Below are positions 1 through 8,760 of a stretch of 54,616 nucleotides of DNA, piece after piece. The notes beneath the pieces are model-generated. The model was given only the letters and a program-made list of their open reading frames with translations, made no database searches and was not told where the DNA came from. A program made the position numbers and the translations under genes. The stretch's first letter is position 1. Each line of letters opens with the position of its first letter. The stretch is from Aphanothece sp. CMT-3BRIN-NPC111 (GTDB lineage: Bacteria > Cyanobacteriota > Cyanobacteriia > Cyanobacteriales > JAHHGU01), in NCBI GenBank assembly GCA_019359765.1, contig JAHHGU010000031.1, positions 1 to 54,616 on the forward strand, in the 5' to 3' direction.

Positions 1-404
1 CTGTTAACAGGTTTAATCCAAAGAGAAAGTTTAACTTGGTGATATCCCTGGCTCCAAAGTAGCTGGCTTGGTTTCGGTGACAATTGTTGAGTAAGAGAGG
101 AAACAAAGCTAATTTTTGAGAAGCTAATTTATATTCTTTTTTTAATTCTTCTCTTAATTTTGTGGACAGAGGATAAAATATTTCTGGATCTCTCATTTTG
201 CTGGCTGAGTGAAAAAGTGGAAATATCTACATTTATTCTTCGCACATTCAATCGCTTAAATAAATTCCGCCTACTGATTTGACTTTGCTCCAAGGCCAAG
301 CTTAACCAAGTTGAGACAAATAAAAATGTGTTTAGGGCAGGATAGTCATCTTTTGGTAGGTGCCTTAAGTGCTTTTTGACTATTGGCGGGAAATTAGATA
401 TCAT
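1..404 (-). pseudogene. Decayed IS4-type transposase, N-terminal part
   Basis: On the minus strand, 404 down to about 220 encodes the N-terminus typical of a cyanobacterial IS4-family transposase (MISNFPPIVKKHL..., then STWLSLALEQS and NVDISTFS). After STFS the family sequence continues in another frame (ASKMRDPEIFYPL, then KLREELKKEYKLASQKLALFPL). A further shift brings in STIVTETKP, and another gives LWSQGYHQVKLS up to the window edge. At least three frame changes are therefore needed, so the gene is dead. It is also cut by the window edge, so the rest of the element and its ends cannot be judged. The family assignment rests on motif recall. Confidence 0.75.
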
Positions 405-606
405 TGAACTAATAGGTTTAATTTTTTTGCCTCTATTTTATCAAATTGGAGGTCATTTTTTATCCTTTATTACTATCATTCAATACTTCTGGTTAGAGCC
501 AATTTTCCAGGTGTCAACTCACCGATGGTCTTGCTAACATGATTTTTAGAGCGATTCCGGTAGTTTTTAAATTTATTTAAGGCGAAATTCAGGAGCTAAG
601 TAAATA

Positions 607-1686
607 GTGTTAAACCATAACATCATCGCGGTGGGAGCCTCTGCGGGTGGCATGGAAGTGCTGAAACATATCGTGGCTCAATTGCCCTGCGACTTCCCCG
701 GTACGGTGTTCATAGTCTGGCATGTTTCACCGACTTACCCAAGTATGTTGCCTCAAATACTCCAGCGCCTGTGTTCGCTGCCAGTAGCACACGCTATCGA
801 CGAAGAGGCGATTGAACCAGGTCGCGTTTATATTGCCCCCCCAGATCACCACCTTATTGTCGAACAAGGTCAGGTTCGTGTGACTCGCGGCCCCAAGGAA
901 AACCGTTTTCGTCCCTCGGTGGATGTCTTGTTCCGCTCCGCAGCTTTGGCTTACGGCGCGCAGGTGATAGGTGTGGTTCTGACTGGCTCCCTTGATGACG
1001 GGGCAGCTGGAATGTATGCGATTAAGAACCGAGGAGGTATAGGGCTTGTCCAAGACCCGTTTGAGGCGCTTTACCCCTCCATGCCCATTCAGACGATGAA
1101 AGCGGCAAAAATAGATTACTGCTTGCCGATGAAAGAAATAGGAGCTTTGTTGGTTTCTCTGGTAAACGAAGCTGTTGAGAAAAGAGAGGAAAATCCAGTG
1201 TCTGATCAGATGGAAATGGAAGTGGCGATCGCGCGAGAAGATAATGCTTTTGGGTTAGGCATCATGAAGCTAGGGGAACCCTCCCCCTATACCTGTCCAG
1301 AATGTCACGGCGTTCTGCTGAAATTGAAAGAAGGAAATTTTATCCGCTTCCGTTGCCATACGGGGCACGCATATTCTCTAAATACTCTGCTTGCGGAAGT
1401 GACGAAGTACATCGAAGATAAACTTTGGGGTACGCTGCGGGCAATTGAGGAAAGTCAACTATTAATGAGTCATATGGCTGAGCATATGCGCGAGGAGAAC
1501 GATAATGAAATGGCGGAACTCTTTTTGCAGAAATCTGAGGAAGCGAATAAGCGGAGTGAGCTAATTAGGCAGGCTTTGATGAGCCACGAAATGGTAACTC
1601 AGGAAAAGCTAAATAGTCAGAGAAAAAATCCCCATAGTGACCCGTTTACGGGTCACTATGGGGATAATGTCAACCCCCCCGAATGA
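607..1686 (+). CDS. Stand-alone CheB-type protein-glutamate methylesterase with C-terminal zinc-ribbon-like region
   Basis: The first about 190 residues are the CheB methylesterase catalytic domain, which hydrolyses glutamate methyl esters (or deamidates glutamine) on chemoreceptors. The expected triad is visible: Ser12 in GASAGG, His39 in VWHVSP and Asp131 in TGSLDDGAAG. The usual N-terminal receiver domain is absent; the protein begins at a GTG codon directly with the catalytic fold. Residues about 231-262 contain CPECHG and CHTGHAYS, a CxxC...C-H pattern that may bind zinc, followed by a charged helical tail. No che genes are adjacent, so the target receptor is unknown. The last about 19 codons contain a long perfect hairpin (see 1628-1665). 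The gene converges on squalene-hopene cyclase. Confidence 0.88.
   Translation: MLNHNIIAVGASAGGMEVLKHIVAQLPCDFPGTVFIVWHVSPTYPSMLPQILQRLCSLPVAHAIDEEAIEPGRVYIAPPDHHLIVEQGQVRVTRGPKENRFRPSVDVLFRSAALAYGAQVIGVVLTGSLDDGAAGMYAIKNRGGIGLVQDPFEALYPSMPIQTMKAAKIDYCLPMKEIGALLVSLVNEAVEKREENPVSDQMEMEVAIAREDNAFGLGIMKLGEPSPYTCPECHGVLLKLKEGNFIRFRCHTGHAYSLNTLLAEVTKYIEDKLWGTLRAIEESQLLMSHMAEHMREENDNEMAELFLQKSEEANKRSELIRQALMSHEMVTQEKLNSQRKNPHSDPFTGHYGDNVNPPE
1622..1665 (-). terminator. Rho-independent terminator of shc, inside the 3' end of the cheB-like gene
   Basis: Positions 1628-1644 and 1649-1665 are a perfect 17-bp inverted repeat with a TTTA loop. Read on the minus strand the stem is followed by six T residues (1627-1622), the standard intrinsic terminator form, 53 bases beyond the shc stop codon. 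On the plus strand there is no T run. The hairpin therefore best fits termination of shc, while also being translated as part of the opposing gene. Confidence 0.8.
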
Positions 1687-1717
1687 GGAAGATGTTTATA
1701 GACTGCGTGCAATCGGT

Positions 1718-3634
1718 CTAATGCCCAAAACCTAAACCTTGATAGCGACCTAGTGCCGTCAAAGGGAAGTGTTGTTGATATAGGTGGTACTTCAGATAAA
1801 AATGACCTGGAAAGCCAGTACCTGTAAATTCTGCCTCATTCCAAGAGCCATCTGACTGCTGAGTTTCCAAAAGGTAACTCGCTCCCTGCTCAATCGCCTC
1901 AATCGCAAAGTTTCCGGTTGCCTCACCCGCTGCCATTAAGCCAATTAAAGCCCAAGCCGTTTGCGATGCAGTACTATTTCCTTGTCCTTTAAGGGCTGGA
2001 TCGTTGTAACTGCGGCAAGTCTCGCCCCATCCTCCATCAGCGTTTTGGCATGATACTAGCCAAGCAGCACCTCGTTCAATGCTAAGTTGATGAGTCTGAG
2101 GAGCAATAGCAGACAGTGCTGTAAGCGCGCCACTGGTTCCATAAATGTAATTTACTCCCCAACGACCAAACCAGCAGCCCTCGCTTTCTTGTTCCCGATT
2201 TAGATATGCGATCGCACTCTCAACCCTGGCAGCATCCATTGATAGGTTATAGCGTCCCAACATTTCTAAAACCCTCGCCGTGACATCAGCCGTGTTGGGG
2301 TCAATCATGGCTTTGAGGTCAGCATAGGGCAGATAATTAAGCCAGTTTTGATCATTGTCCACATCAAAAGCAGCCCAACCCCCTGCCTTACACTGCATGG
2401 AGGCAATCCAATTAACAGTACGCGCGATCGCAGCTTTTTTTAGTTTTTCATTTGGAAGTTGTACAGCCTCTAGAGCCATCACCACGACAGCGGAATCGTC
2501 TACATCTGGATAAAAGCGATTTTCAAACTCAAACGCCCAAGCCCCCGGTTTCCCCTGCCGATTTTTAATCGCCCAATCACCGTAGTCCAGAATTTGCTTG
2601 CTCAACAGCCATTCTCCCCCACGCACCAGGGCAGGATGATTTGCTGCTAGACCAGAATCTACTAGCGATCGCATTACCAAAGCCGTATCCCAGACGGGAG
2701 AAACACAAGGCTGAACTCGGTAAGTATCTTCTGTTTCCATCGCAAAGCGATCCACCGCTTGCAGTCCCCGTTCCACAATGGGATCTGCTGCATCATAGTC
2801 CAGGCAGCGCAATGCCAAAAGCGAGTTCAGCATAGCGGGAATAATACCCCCCCAATCTCCTGTAGCTTCTTGCCGCTCTAAAATCCATTGCTCGGCAGCC
2901 TTAATTCCCTGTTCTCTGAAGGGTACTAAATTCAGGCTTTCAGCTAATTTGAAAGCATCATCTAGGACAATAAACAAATTAGTCCAATCAGAATTGCTGG
3001 GTAATTCAAACCGGGCTTTGTCAGCCCCCTCAGCATAAAGTTCGTCTAAGGTGATGCCTGGATTAGTCTTAAAGACAGGCTTGCGGTCAAAGACAATCAA
3101 CAGCGGTACCGTACTTCCCCGCGCCCAGCTAGACATTTCGTAGATGTTCACCGGAAATGTAGCTGGCAACAACATCACCCAGGGCGGAATTGAGGGAATG
3201 CCGCGCCAGTCGTAACATCCAATCAGTGCGAGATGAAACTTAGTAAAAATTCTACTTTTGCTAATCCCACCCCGCTCTAAGATGAAAGCTCGCGCCCGCT
3301 GCATCGCCGCATCTGTTTCCGGTACGCCCAGAAGCTTCAGCGCCATATAAGCTTCAACGGAGGTACTTAGCTCCCCACCATCCCCATAGAATAGTTCCCA
3401 GCCCCCGTGCGATCGCTGCTGAGAACGTATATACACCTCAGCTTTCTGCAAAGGTCTTTCTTGGTCTGTTCCCCAAATTTTATGCAGCAGGACGGCTTCC
3501 GCAGTCATGGTGACATTGGATTCTAACTCTGCCCACCAGTAGCCTGCTGGATTTTGCATCGAAAGCAGATATTCCTGGCTAGCTGCGATCGCCCTAGCGA
3601 CGCTGGATGCTGTAACCCGCTCTTGCGTTTGCAT
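1718..3634 (-). CDS. shc: Squalene-hopene cyclase
   Basis: Cyclises squalene to hopene/hopanol, the first committed step of hopanoid synthesis; the enzyme is monotopic in membranes. The 638-residue length is normal for the family. The catalytic acid motif DVDD lies at residues 377-380. Several QW-type repeats are visible (for example GGWGETCRSY, GSWNEAEFTG, GGWAAFDVDN), as is an N-terminal QNPAGYWWAELESN segment. The ATG at 3634 follows a purine-rich stretch (GGTGGAG). The gene is monocistronic, convergent with the cheB-like gene, and ends in the hairpin at 1622-1665. Confidence 0.97.
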   Translation of the reverse strand: MQTQERVTASSVARAIAASQEYLLSMQNPAGYWWAELESNVTMTAEAVLLHKIWGTDQERPLQKAEVYIRSQQRSHGGWELFYGDGGELSTSVEAYMALKLLGVPETDAAMQRARAFILERGGISKSRIFTKFHLALIGCYDWRGIPSIPPWVMLLPATFPVNIYEMSSWARGSTVPLLIVFDRKPVFKTNPGITLDELYAEGADKARFELPSNSDWTNLFIVLDDAFKLAESLNLVPFREQGIKAAEQWILERQEATGDWGGIIPAMLNSLLALRCLDYDAADPIVERGLQAVDRFAMETEDTYRVQPCVSPVWDTALVMRSLVDSGLAANHPALVRGGEWLLSKQILDYGDWAIKNRQGKPGAWAFEFENRFYPDVDDSAVVVMALEAVQLPNEKLKKAAIARTVNWIASMQCKAGGWAAFDVDNDQNWLNYLPYADLKAMIDPNTADVTARVLEMLGRYNLSMDAARVESAIAYLNREQESEGCWFGRWGVNYIYGTSGALTALSAIAPQTHQLSIERGAAWLVSCQNADGGWGETCRSYNDPALKGQGNSTASQTAWALIGLMAAGEATGNFAIEAIEQGASYLLETQQSDGSWNEAEFTGTGFPGHFYLKYHLYQQHFPLTALGRYQGLGFGH

Positions 3635-4104
3635 AACTCCACCTTCAACCTCATCTGTACAAACTGGAGTTTAGCTCGACTTCCTCAAAGCTACCCTGCA
3701 TCTCATACCGCTTATACTAAGCTCCGAATTTATAAAGAATAAGGCTTTCAGCTATACAAAATTAAATAACCAGCAACTTCTACCGAGTTGCCTTCAAATA
3801 TTATCAGGACTCAGGCCCCAAAAGCCTGAAACCTCGCTCCTCTCTATCCCCCATAAATTGGGCGGTAACCCTCACGCGCCCCCCTTTTTAACTCTGATGC
3901 GAGGGGGATTTCTGCGTAAGTCCTGATTATATAGAATTTTGTTCGCATTCTTTCTTGAGTTCCCCTGTCTGCCTTGGGGCACTTTCTCTGGATTGTTTGC
4001 GTCATCAGCACCGAGTCATCCCATCTTCGTCTATCCTTAGGGAGATAGTAAGAGTAAAGTTTAGTAACAGACGCTTAATATCTACAATTGAGGTAGAAAA
4101 CCTA
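3635..4104. other. Gap between shc and the DUF2808 gene
   Basis: About 470 bases separate divergently transcribed genes, so both promoters should lie here. I see no convincing coding region. The middle holds the MITE-like element at 3803-3927. The reading frame of the DUF2808 gene stays open upstream to 3955, but the codons before 4105 do not resemble the family. Confidence 0.5.
3803..3927. repeat. Short MITE-like element with terminal inverted repeats
   Basis: The ends ATCAGGACT (3803-3811) and AGTCCTGAT (3919-3927) are exact inverted repeats. Similarity continues inward imperfectly (the right end reads inward as TTACGCAGA). The element is about 125 bases, has no coding capacity and is bordered by TA-rich sequence (TATT on the left, TATA on the right) that could include a target duplication. 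TCAGGACTTACGCA-type ends are common in cyanobacterial genomes; the parent transposon is not in this window. Confidence 0.5.
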
Positions 4105-4641
4105 ATGTTTACCACAAAACCCTCTATGCGACGCGCAGTTTCTGTCATAGCCGTTACAGGTTGTTTGCTCAGTACTCTTCCTAATATCACCTGGGCGCAG
4201 GGACTACCTGGATTGGTGCTTTTTAGTGGCGTTGAACGTGAAAATCAGCTGAGTTACCGTTTAGATTACGGCACGAGGGGTTTATGGGGAGATCGTTACG
4301 TGTTGAAAATCCCTGCCAAGAAGATCAAATTAAATGTTAGCCAGATCAACATCAATTATCCCGATTACTACGATGGCGGGTTTGACACGAAAAGCGTTGA
4401 GGTGAAGGTAAAAGGCAAACGCCTGCCCCTACAAGACGTGAAATGGGATAAAGAAAACCACGCGCTGCAAATGATTCTCCAAGAACCAATTGAGGCTGAT
4501 AACAAGGTGGAAATAGTGTTAAATAACGTCAAGAACCCACCCTTTGGTGGAACTTATTATTTCGATTGCCATATTATTAGCCCTACAGCAGAAGTCCCCC
4601 TGCCGCGTTACTTAGGCACCTGGATCTTAGACATTGGTTAA
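4105..4641 (+). CDS. Secreted DUF2808-family protein
   Basis: A 178-residue protein beginning MFTTKPSMRRAV, followed by a hydrophobic signal-peptide core and a likely signal peptidase site after TWAQG. The mature part (GLPGLVLFSGVERENQLSYRL, then GTRGLWGDRY and LKIPAKKI) matches the cyanobacterial DUF2808 family of small exported proteins of unknown function. I chose the ATG at 4105 because it places the signal peptide at the N-terminus; the frame is open upstream to 3955, but the extra 50 residues look non-coding. The function is unknown; probably periplasmic or envelope-associated. Confidence 0.82.
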   Translation: MFTTKPSMRRAVSVIAVTGCLLSTLPNITWAQGLPGLVLFSGVERENQLSYRLDYGTRGLWGDRYVLKIPAKKIKLNVSQININYPDYYDGGFDTKSVEVKVKGKRLPLQDVKWDKENHALQMILQEPIEADNKVEIVLNNVKNPPFGGTYYFDCHIISPTAEVPLPRYLGTWILDIG

Positions 4642-4794
4642 TCACGGTTCTAGAGGTCAATCACCTGCTTCAGACGTGGTGGTACAAGATTGCCCTGAAC
4701 TAAGACGATGCTCCAGTAGCACCTAAAGCCTGCTATTGTGGTAAATTGTGACTTTTTTCTCAAGTATCGATTAGTCAAATTGGGGTGATGGGCT

Positions 4795-4932
4795 ATGACT
4801 CAGCGTACTCTACACGGTACCAGCCGTAAGCAAAAAAGAAAATCAGGTTTTAGAGCGCGGATGCGTACTAAAAATGGTTCCAAAGTGATTCAAGCACGCC
4901 GCACTAAAGGACGTTACAGGCTAGCGGTTTAG
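4795..4932 (+). CDS. rpmH: 50S ribosomal protein L34
   Basis: A 45-residue basic protein ([20 protein letters not shown] to ...RYRLAV). It has the diagnostic L34 pattern of RKxKRxxGFRxRMxTxxG and KGRxRL. It starts with ATG at 4795 after a GGGGTGATGGGCT leader and lies 30 bases before rnpA. This is the conserved bacterial rpmH-rnpA-yidC order. It is a structural component of the large ribosomal subunit. Confidence 0.97.
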   Translation: MTQRTLHGTSRKQKRKSGFRARMRTKNGSKVIQARRTKGRYRLAV

Positions 4933-4962
4933 CGAGGTTAAAGTTGCCAGGGGTTACGACTC

Positions 4963-5379
4963 GTGGTTCTCCCTAGAGTCAATAGACTCCGGCGTCGGCA
5001 AGAGTTTAAAGACGTCTACCAGAGTGGTCGTCGCCGCACTGGTCTTCAAATGACCGTGCGCGCGCTGCGGCAGTATGGGCGTGCGAGCGATACCCCTCGC
5101 CGACCAGCCCTCGCCCTAGAGAACAGACCAGCTACCCGTATTGGCATCTCTATCAGTCAAAAAGTAAGCAAAAAGGCTGTGGTTCGCAATCGCATCAAGC
5201 GGCAAATCAAAGCTGCTTTACGGCAATTGTTGCCCCGAATCTTACCCGGTTGGCTGGTAGTGGTGGTGGTGCGACCTGACGCTTGCAAGTGCGATTATGT
5301 CGAAATTTTGCGAGAATTAGAGGAGTTGTTGGCAGAAGCTGAGGTACTAGATGGGCATTCGAGAGGAAATCTTCTATGA
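4963..5379 (+). CDS. rnpA: Ribonuclease P protein component
   Basis: The protein subunit of RNase P, which binds the catalytic RNA and helps process the 5' ends of precursor tRNAs. The start LPRVNRLRRRQEFKDVYQSG is typical. The RNR-type motif is present as KKAVVRNRIKRQIKAALRQ, and GISISQKVSKKAV precedes it. The GTG start at 4963 places the family N-terminus exactly. At 138 residues it is slightly longer than many RnpA proteins because of an internal Arg-rich insertion (about residues 38-57). Its 3' end overlaps the next gene by 29 bases. Confidence 0.95.
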   Translation: MVLPRVNRLRRRQEFKDVYQSGRRRTGLQMTVRALRQYGRASDTPRRPALALENRPATRIGISISQKVSKKAVVRNRIKRQIKAALRQLLPRILPGWLVVVVVRPDACKCDYVEILRELEELLAEAEVLDGHSRGNLL

Positions 5380-5743
5380 GGGCGGCCCCCACATTGGCGA
5401 TTTAATCATTAACATCCTGCTAGGATTTACTGTCATCTGTTTGCCTCTAAGCGTGGGGGCTATTGTGCGGGCATTTTGGTTGCGCTACCGCGTGACTAAT
5501 CGCCGCATATCTGTGACTGGCGGTTGGATGGGGCGCGATCGCACGGACATTATCTACTCAGAAATTGTCGAAGTAAAAAAAGTCGCTCGTGGCATAGGTT
5601 TATGGGGCGATATGGTGCTAACTCTTAGAGATGGCAGTCGCTTGGAACTGCGAGCTATTCCCAAGTTCCGGGAAATTTACGACTACATCAATGAAAAAGT
5701 AGTAGCCAAAACAGGCAAATCCGTAGCCTCTGCGAGTCGCTAG
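5351..5743 (+). CDS. PH domain-containing membrane protein (DUF304/bPH2 type)
   Basis: A 130-residue protein with one clear membrane segment (residues about 14-38, GDLIINILLGFTVICLPLSV onward), followed by a bacterial PH-like domain (NRRISVTGGWMGRDRTDIIY, then IVEVKKVARGIGLWGDMVLT). It sits between rnpA and yidC, as in other cyanobacteria, and overlaps the rnpA end by 29 bases, so its translation is probably coupled. The exact role is unknown; the context suggests a function linked to membrane insertion. Confidence 0.85.
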   Translation: MGIREEIFYEGGPHIGDLIINILLGFTVICLPLSVGAIVRAFWLRYRVTNRRISVTGGWMGRDRTDIIYSEIVEVKKVARGIGLWGDMVLTLRDGSRLELRAIPKFREIYDYINEKVVAKTGKSVASASR

Positions 5744-5899
5744 AGTGCTAGTAAAAGTCCGTGTGGAGCAATTAAAAATGCTCTTGAAGCAGTTCCCACG
5801 GCAACTATCAGTCTGGTGTGTTTGTATGACTTGCCCATCTACCCAGATTCGATAGATTATAGTGAGAAAACTTTACAGTGCCTAGTGGACTAGGAACGA

Positions 5900-7144
5900 A
5901 TGGACTTTGGTATCGGGTTTATTTCCAAGAACGTGATGCTGCCGATCCTGGATTTTTTCTACGGGATCGTGCCCAGCTATGGTCTCGCCATCGTGGCGCT
6001 GACACTTGTTATCCGCTTTGCACTCTATCCTCTGAGTGCTGGCTCCATTCGCAATATGCGACGTATGCGAGTTGTGCAACCGCTGATGCAGAAGCGGATG
6101 GCAGAAATAAAAGAAAAATACAAAGACAATCCTTCTAAGCAGCAGGAGGAGATGCTCGCAGTCCAAAAAGAGTTTGGCAACCCCCTAGCTGGGTGCCTGC
6201 CCTTGCTGCTACAGATGCCAGTGCTGTTTGCGCTGTTTGCTACATTGCGGGGTTCGCCGTTCTCGGATATTAACTACACAGTTAACCTGCAAATCTTTCC
6301 TAAAGAACAAATTGAGCAAGTCCAACCCCAAGCCTTTGCCACGCCGCCCCAAAATATTTTCTTTGCCGATGGCGTCCATGCCCCAATCTCAGCCTTGCTT
6401 CCTGCTGGCAACCGCTTAGTGGTTGGGGAAAAGACCAAGGTTGAATTTAAAACTGTTGCTGGCAAACCGCTGAACGCACTGCTGAGCGAATATCCAGAAA
6501 CTGAGCTTGTACCTCGTTGGAAAGCTACCAAAGGGGAAGAGCTAGTACGGCTCAATGAGGATGGCACATTAGAAGCCCTACAGCCTGGAGAGGTAACGAT
6601 TCAGGGCACAATTCCTGGATTGGCAGCGAATAAAGGATTTCTGTTTATAGAAGCCCTTGGTCGTGTGGGGGCCTGGGATCCAGACGGGACTATCCATTGG
6701 GATATTGTAGGCATGGTGCTATTTTTTGGCATCAGTTTGTATATCAACCAACTACTTTCTGGCTCCGGTCCAAAGGGCGGGAATGCTCAGCAGGAAACAG
6801 TCAATAAAATCACCCCGGTTATTTTTTCAGGGATGTTTTTGTTCTTCCCACTGCCAGCTGGGGTGTTGATGTACATGGTTCTGGGGAACATATTTCAGAC
6901 GGTGCAAACGTTCTTTCTCTCTCGCGAACCTCTGCCGGAAAACCTCCAGAAGCTCGTGGAGCAACAAGAAAAAGAAGAGAAAGGAAGAGAGGCTCTACCT
7001 TTTGAAGCTGGTTCTTCTAAGAAAAAAGAAGAGAAAACACAAAAGCCGCCTGCTAAACCAGCTCGTTCTAAGAAAAAAGAAGAGAAAGAAGCAAAGCCAC
7101 TTCCCTTTAAGCCGGATACCTCTAAGAAAAAGGCGTCGGGGTAG
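5900..7144 (+). CDS. yidC: Membrane protein insertase YidC/Oxa1/Alb3
   Basis: Inserts proteins into the cytoplasmic and thylakoid membranes. The 414-residue protein starts [20 protein letters not shown]. It has the conserved hairpin [26 protein letters not shown] with [20 protein letters not shown], and later membrane segments at about 275-295 and 315-345. Between residues about 120 and 270 is a long non-membrane loop typical of cyanobacterial YidC. The C-terminal about 65 residues are very Lys-rich, with a repeated SKKKEEK motif (three blocks), probably ribosome-contacting. It follows the PH-domain gene after 156 bases and is 5 bases before the Jag-like gene. Confidence 0.96.
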   Translation: MDFGIGFISKNVMLPILDFFYGIVPSYGLAIVALTLVIRFALYPLSAGSIRNMRRMRVVQPLMQKRMAEIKEKYKDNPSKQQEEMLAVQKEFGNPLAGCLPLLLQMPVLFALFATLRGSPFSDINYTVNLQIFPKEQIEQVQPQAFATPPQNIFFADGVHAPISALLPAGNRLVVGEKTKVEFKTVAGKPLNALLSEYPETELVPRWKATKGEELVRLNEDGTLEALQPGEVTIQGTIPGLAANKGFLFIEALGRVGAWDPDGTIHWDIVGMVLFFGISLYINQLLSGSGPKGGNAQQETVNKITPVIFSGMFLFFPLPAGVLMYMVLGNIFQTVQTFFLSREPLPENLQKLVEQQEKEEKGREALPFEAGSSKKKEEKTQKPPAKPARSKKKEEKEAKPLPFKPDTSKKKASG

Positions 7145-7149
7145 TACCT

Positions 7150-7659
7150 ATGAGCGATCGCCAAATGCAGCGAGGTCAACAGTGGCTGGAGAGACTCCTG
7201 CACATAGCCGGATTTCCCGCAGGTGTCAAGACAGAACCGCCAGCAGAAGCACTCTCAAGCAACTCTTCTCAAGAAGAAGCAGCAAGCTATTGGTTGACTA
7301 TCGACCCCACAAATCTAACGCCATCACAAATTGACAACTTGATTGGCCCGGAAGGTGCGACCATTGATGCTATCCAGTATCTTGCTAATTCGATTCTGAA
7401 CCTGAACCAAAGTCGGGATGAGCAATCATCTTACACCATTGAACTAAACGGCTACCGCCTCCGGCGTCAAGCGGAACTGCGTTCTCTGGCAGAGTATGCC
7501 GCTAACATTGTGCGCGAGACAGGCAAGGAATTTGAAATTAAATCCTTATCTTCCGCTGAGCGGCGTCAAGTTCATACATTTTTACAGGATTGCGATGATT
7601 TAGAAACATTCAGTCGCGGTCAGGAACCAGACAGGCGTCTCGTTGTGCGTTTACGCTGA
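7150..7659 (+). CDS. Jag/KhpB-like RNA-binding protein (KH plus R3H)
   Basis: A 169-residue protein. The middle contains a KH-like segment (LIGPEGATIDAIQYLANSILN) and the C-terminal half an R3H-like segment (ETGKEFEIKSLSSAERRQVH, ending RRLVVRL). This is the single-strand nucleic-acid-binding protein that normally follows yidC in bacteria. It starts 5 bases after the yidC stop, so it is almost certainly co-transcribed. The N-terminal Jag domain of Firmicutes homologues is missing, as expected for cyanobacteria. Confidence 0.88.
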   Translation: MSDRQMQRGQQWLERLLHIAGFPAGVKTEPPAEALSSNSSQEEAASYWLTIDPTNLTPSQIDNLIGPEGATIDAIQYLANSILNLNQSRDEQSSYTIELNGYRLRRQAELRSLAEYAANIVRETGKEFEIKSLSSAERRQVHTFLQDCDDLETFSRGQEPDRRLVVRLR

Positions 7660-8149
7660 TCAGGCATCTCCGATAATGTTGAACACTCTTGTTCAACTGC
7701 TTTGGAGATGCTTGAGGAATTACCAAATACTGAGCGACAATATCAATCAAGGTAGTGGAAAAAGGGATAACCGAAGACCACTGACCTTAATTCCCTATTC
7801 CAACAACTTTGTAATTCTCGCGCGTTGGGATAACCGTAGTCCAAAGATGTAAAGCCTGAAAAAGCAAAGACGGAAGTGTACCCACAGTGATTTGTTTTTT
7901 CGTGAAATGAGTTTAATACAGTTTTACGATGGGTAAGACAGTGCCGTGGGGATAGTACCGAACCCTAACCTTGGCGAGGCTAACATTTGATTGTGCAGGA
8001 GAGGCGTTTCTGGCTATATAACAGTAGTGGGTAGAAACTGCACTTCTTTCTATCCGCCGCGAAAGGGGACGGCTAATAAATTAGCCCGGTCGCGTTTTCT
8101 CAACCACTTATAAAAAAGATGGTGGTTTCCACGCTCCCGTGAGGTTTAT
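7660..8149 (+). other. 490-base gap with several RNA-like hairpins; possible unannotated ncRNA
   Basis: No convincing protein gene. Near the upstream gene is a two-part hairpin (GCATCTCC 7664-7671 with GGAGATGC 7704-7711, and GTTGAACA 7678-7685 with TGTTCAAC 7690-7697). Near the end a hairpin at 8029-8055 (GGGTAGAAA/TTTCTATCC) is followed immediately by a second one ending in a T-rich run (8058-8098). I do not recognise tmRNA, RNase P RNA, SRP RNA or 6S RNA signatures here. Confidence 0.45.
8058..8100 (+). terminator. Candidate intrinsic terminator
   Basis: The outer arms CGCGA (8058-8062) and TCGCG (8090-8094) enclose an inner stem GGCTAA (8071-8076)/TTAGCC (8081-8086) with a TAAA loop. The structure is followed by TTTTCT. 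It would end transcription coming from the yidC-jag side, or of a small RNA made in the gap, about 50 bases before the DUF177 gene. Confidence 0.5.
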
Positions 8150-8656
8150 ATGAAAGCAATTTACATTCCTCAGCTAGCTAAGGCACCAGAACAGACAGAG
8201 GTAATTCAGGTTCAGGAGTTTATACCTGGTCTAGAAACGTTGATGCCAGTGCGAGGGCGTCTCGTGGTTAAGCATCAGGGAAATTACCTGGAGGTCTTTG
8301 CTCAAGCAGAAGCCATTGTTACCTTAACCTGCGATCGCTGCTTGCAACAGTACAATCACCGCTTATCAGTCAACACGTCGGAACTGATATGGTTAGAGGA
8401 AGCAGCTGGCCAACCGGATGCTGGTCCTCTAGAGCGGGAGACGCCGCTAGAAGAGTTAGTCGAACTGCTGCCGCCGGAAGGCTACTTTCAACCAGATGGG
8501 TGGTTGTATGAACAGCTGTGTCTGGCTCTTCCGCTGCAACAGCTGTGCGACAACGAGTGTGCAGGAGTTACGCTCACTGGCACCGAGGGCAGCCAACCGT
8601 CATCTGACAAGCGTTGGGGCGCTCTGGAAGCGCTCAAAAGACAACTACCCAGTTAG
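8150..8656 (+). CDS. DUF177/YceD family protein
   Basis: A 168-residue protein of the YceD/DUF177 family, implicated in 23S rRNA accumulation and often linked to ribosomal protein genes. The family signature is visible: VRGRLVVKHQGNYLEVFAQA, then TLTCDRCLQQYNH with a CxxC pair, and a second Cys pair late in the protein (CDNEC). It starts with ATG after GTGAGGTTTAT. It continues the conserved cyanobacterial gene order after jag and precedes the AAA ATPase. Confidence 0.85.
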   Translation: MKAIYIPQLAKAPEQTEVIQVQEFIPGLETLMPVRGRLVVKHQGNYLEVFAQAEAIVTLTCDRCLQQYNHRLSVNTSELIWLEEAAGQPDAGPLERETPLEELVELLPPEGYFQPDGWLYEQLCLALPLQQLCDNECAGVTLTGTEGSQPSSDKRWGALEALKRQLPS

Positions 8657-8715
8657 TCGCAGAGTTTTGAGTGATGAATGTTAAGTTTTGAGCAATAGGA
8701 AATTTGCTTTAATTT

Positions 8716-8749
8716 AAAACTCAAAACTCAAAACTCAAAACTCAAAACT
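8716..8749. repeat. Heptamer tandem repeat (AAAACTC)n
   Basis: Four perfect copies of AAAACTC and a fifth ending in A lie 11 bases before the AAA ATPase start codon. They belong to the short tandemly repeated repetitive sequences common in cyanobacterial intergenic DNA. Confidence 0.85.
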
Positions 8750-8760
8750 ATACAAATGCT

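Noticed and set aside
3955..4104. N-terminal extension of the DUF2808 protein
   Set aside because: It would bury the signal peptide internally and shows no similarity to the family.
7643..7852. A 69-codon plus-strand frame after the Jag-like gene
   Set aside because: It overlaps the end of the upstream gene and a hairpin, and has no family features or RBS.
7860..8100. RNase P RNA, prompted by an ACAGTGCCGTGGGGATAGTA stretch
   Set aside because: The conserved GAGGAAAGTCC start region and other core helices of rnpB are absent.
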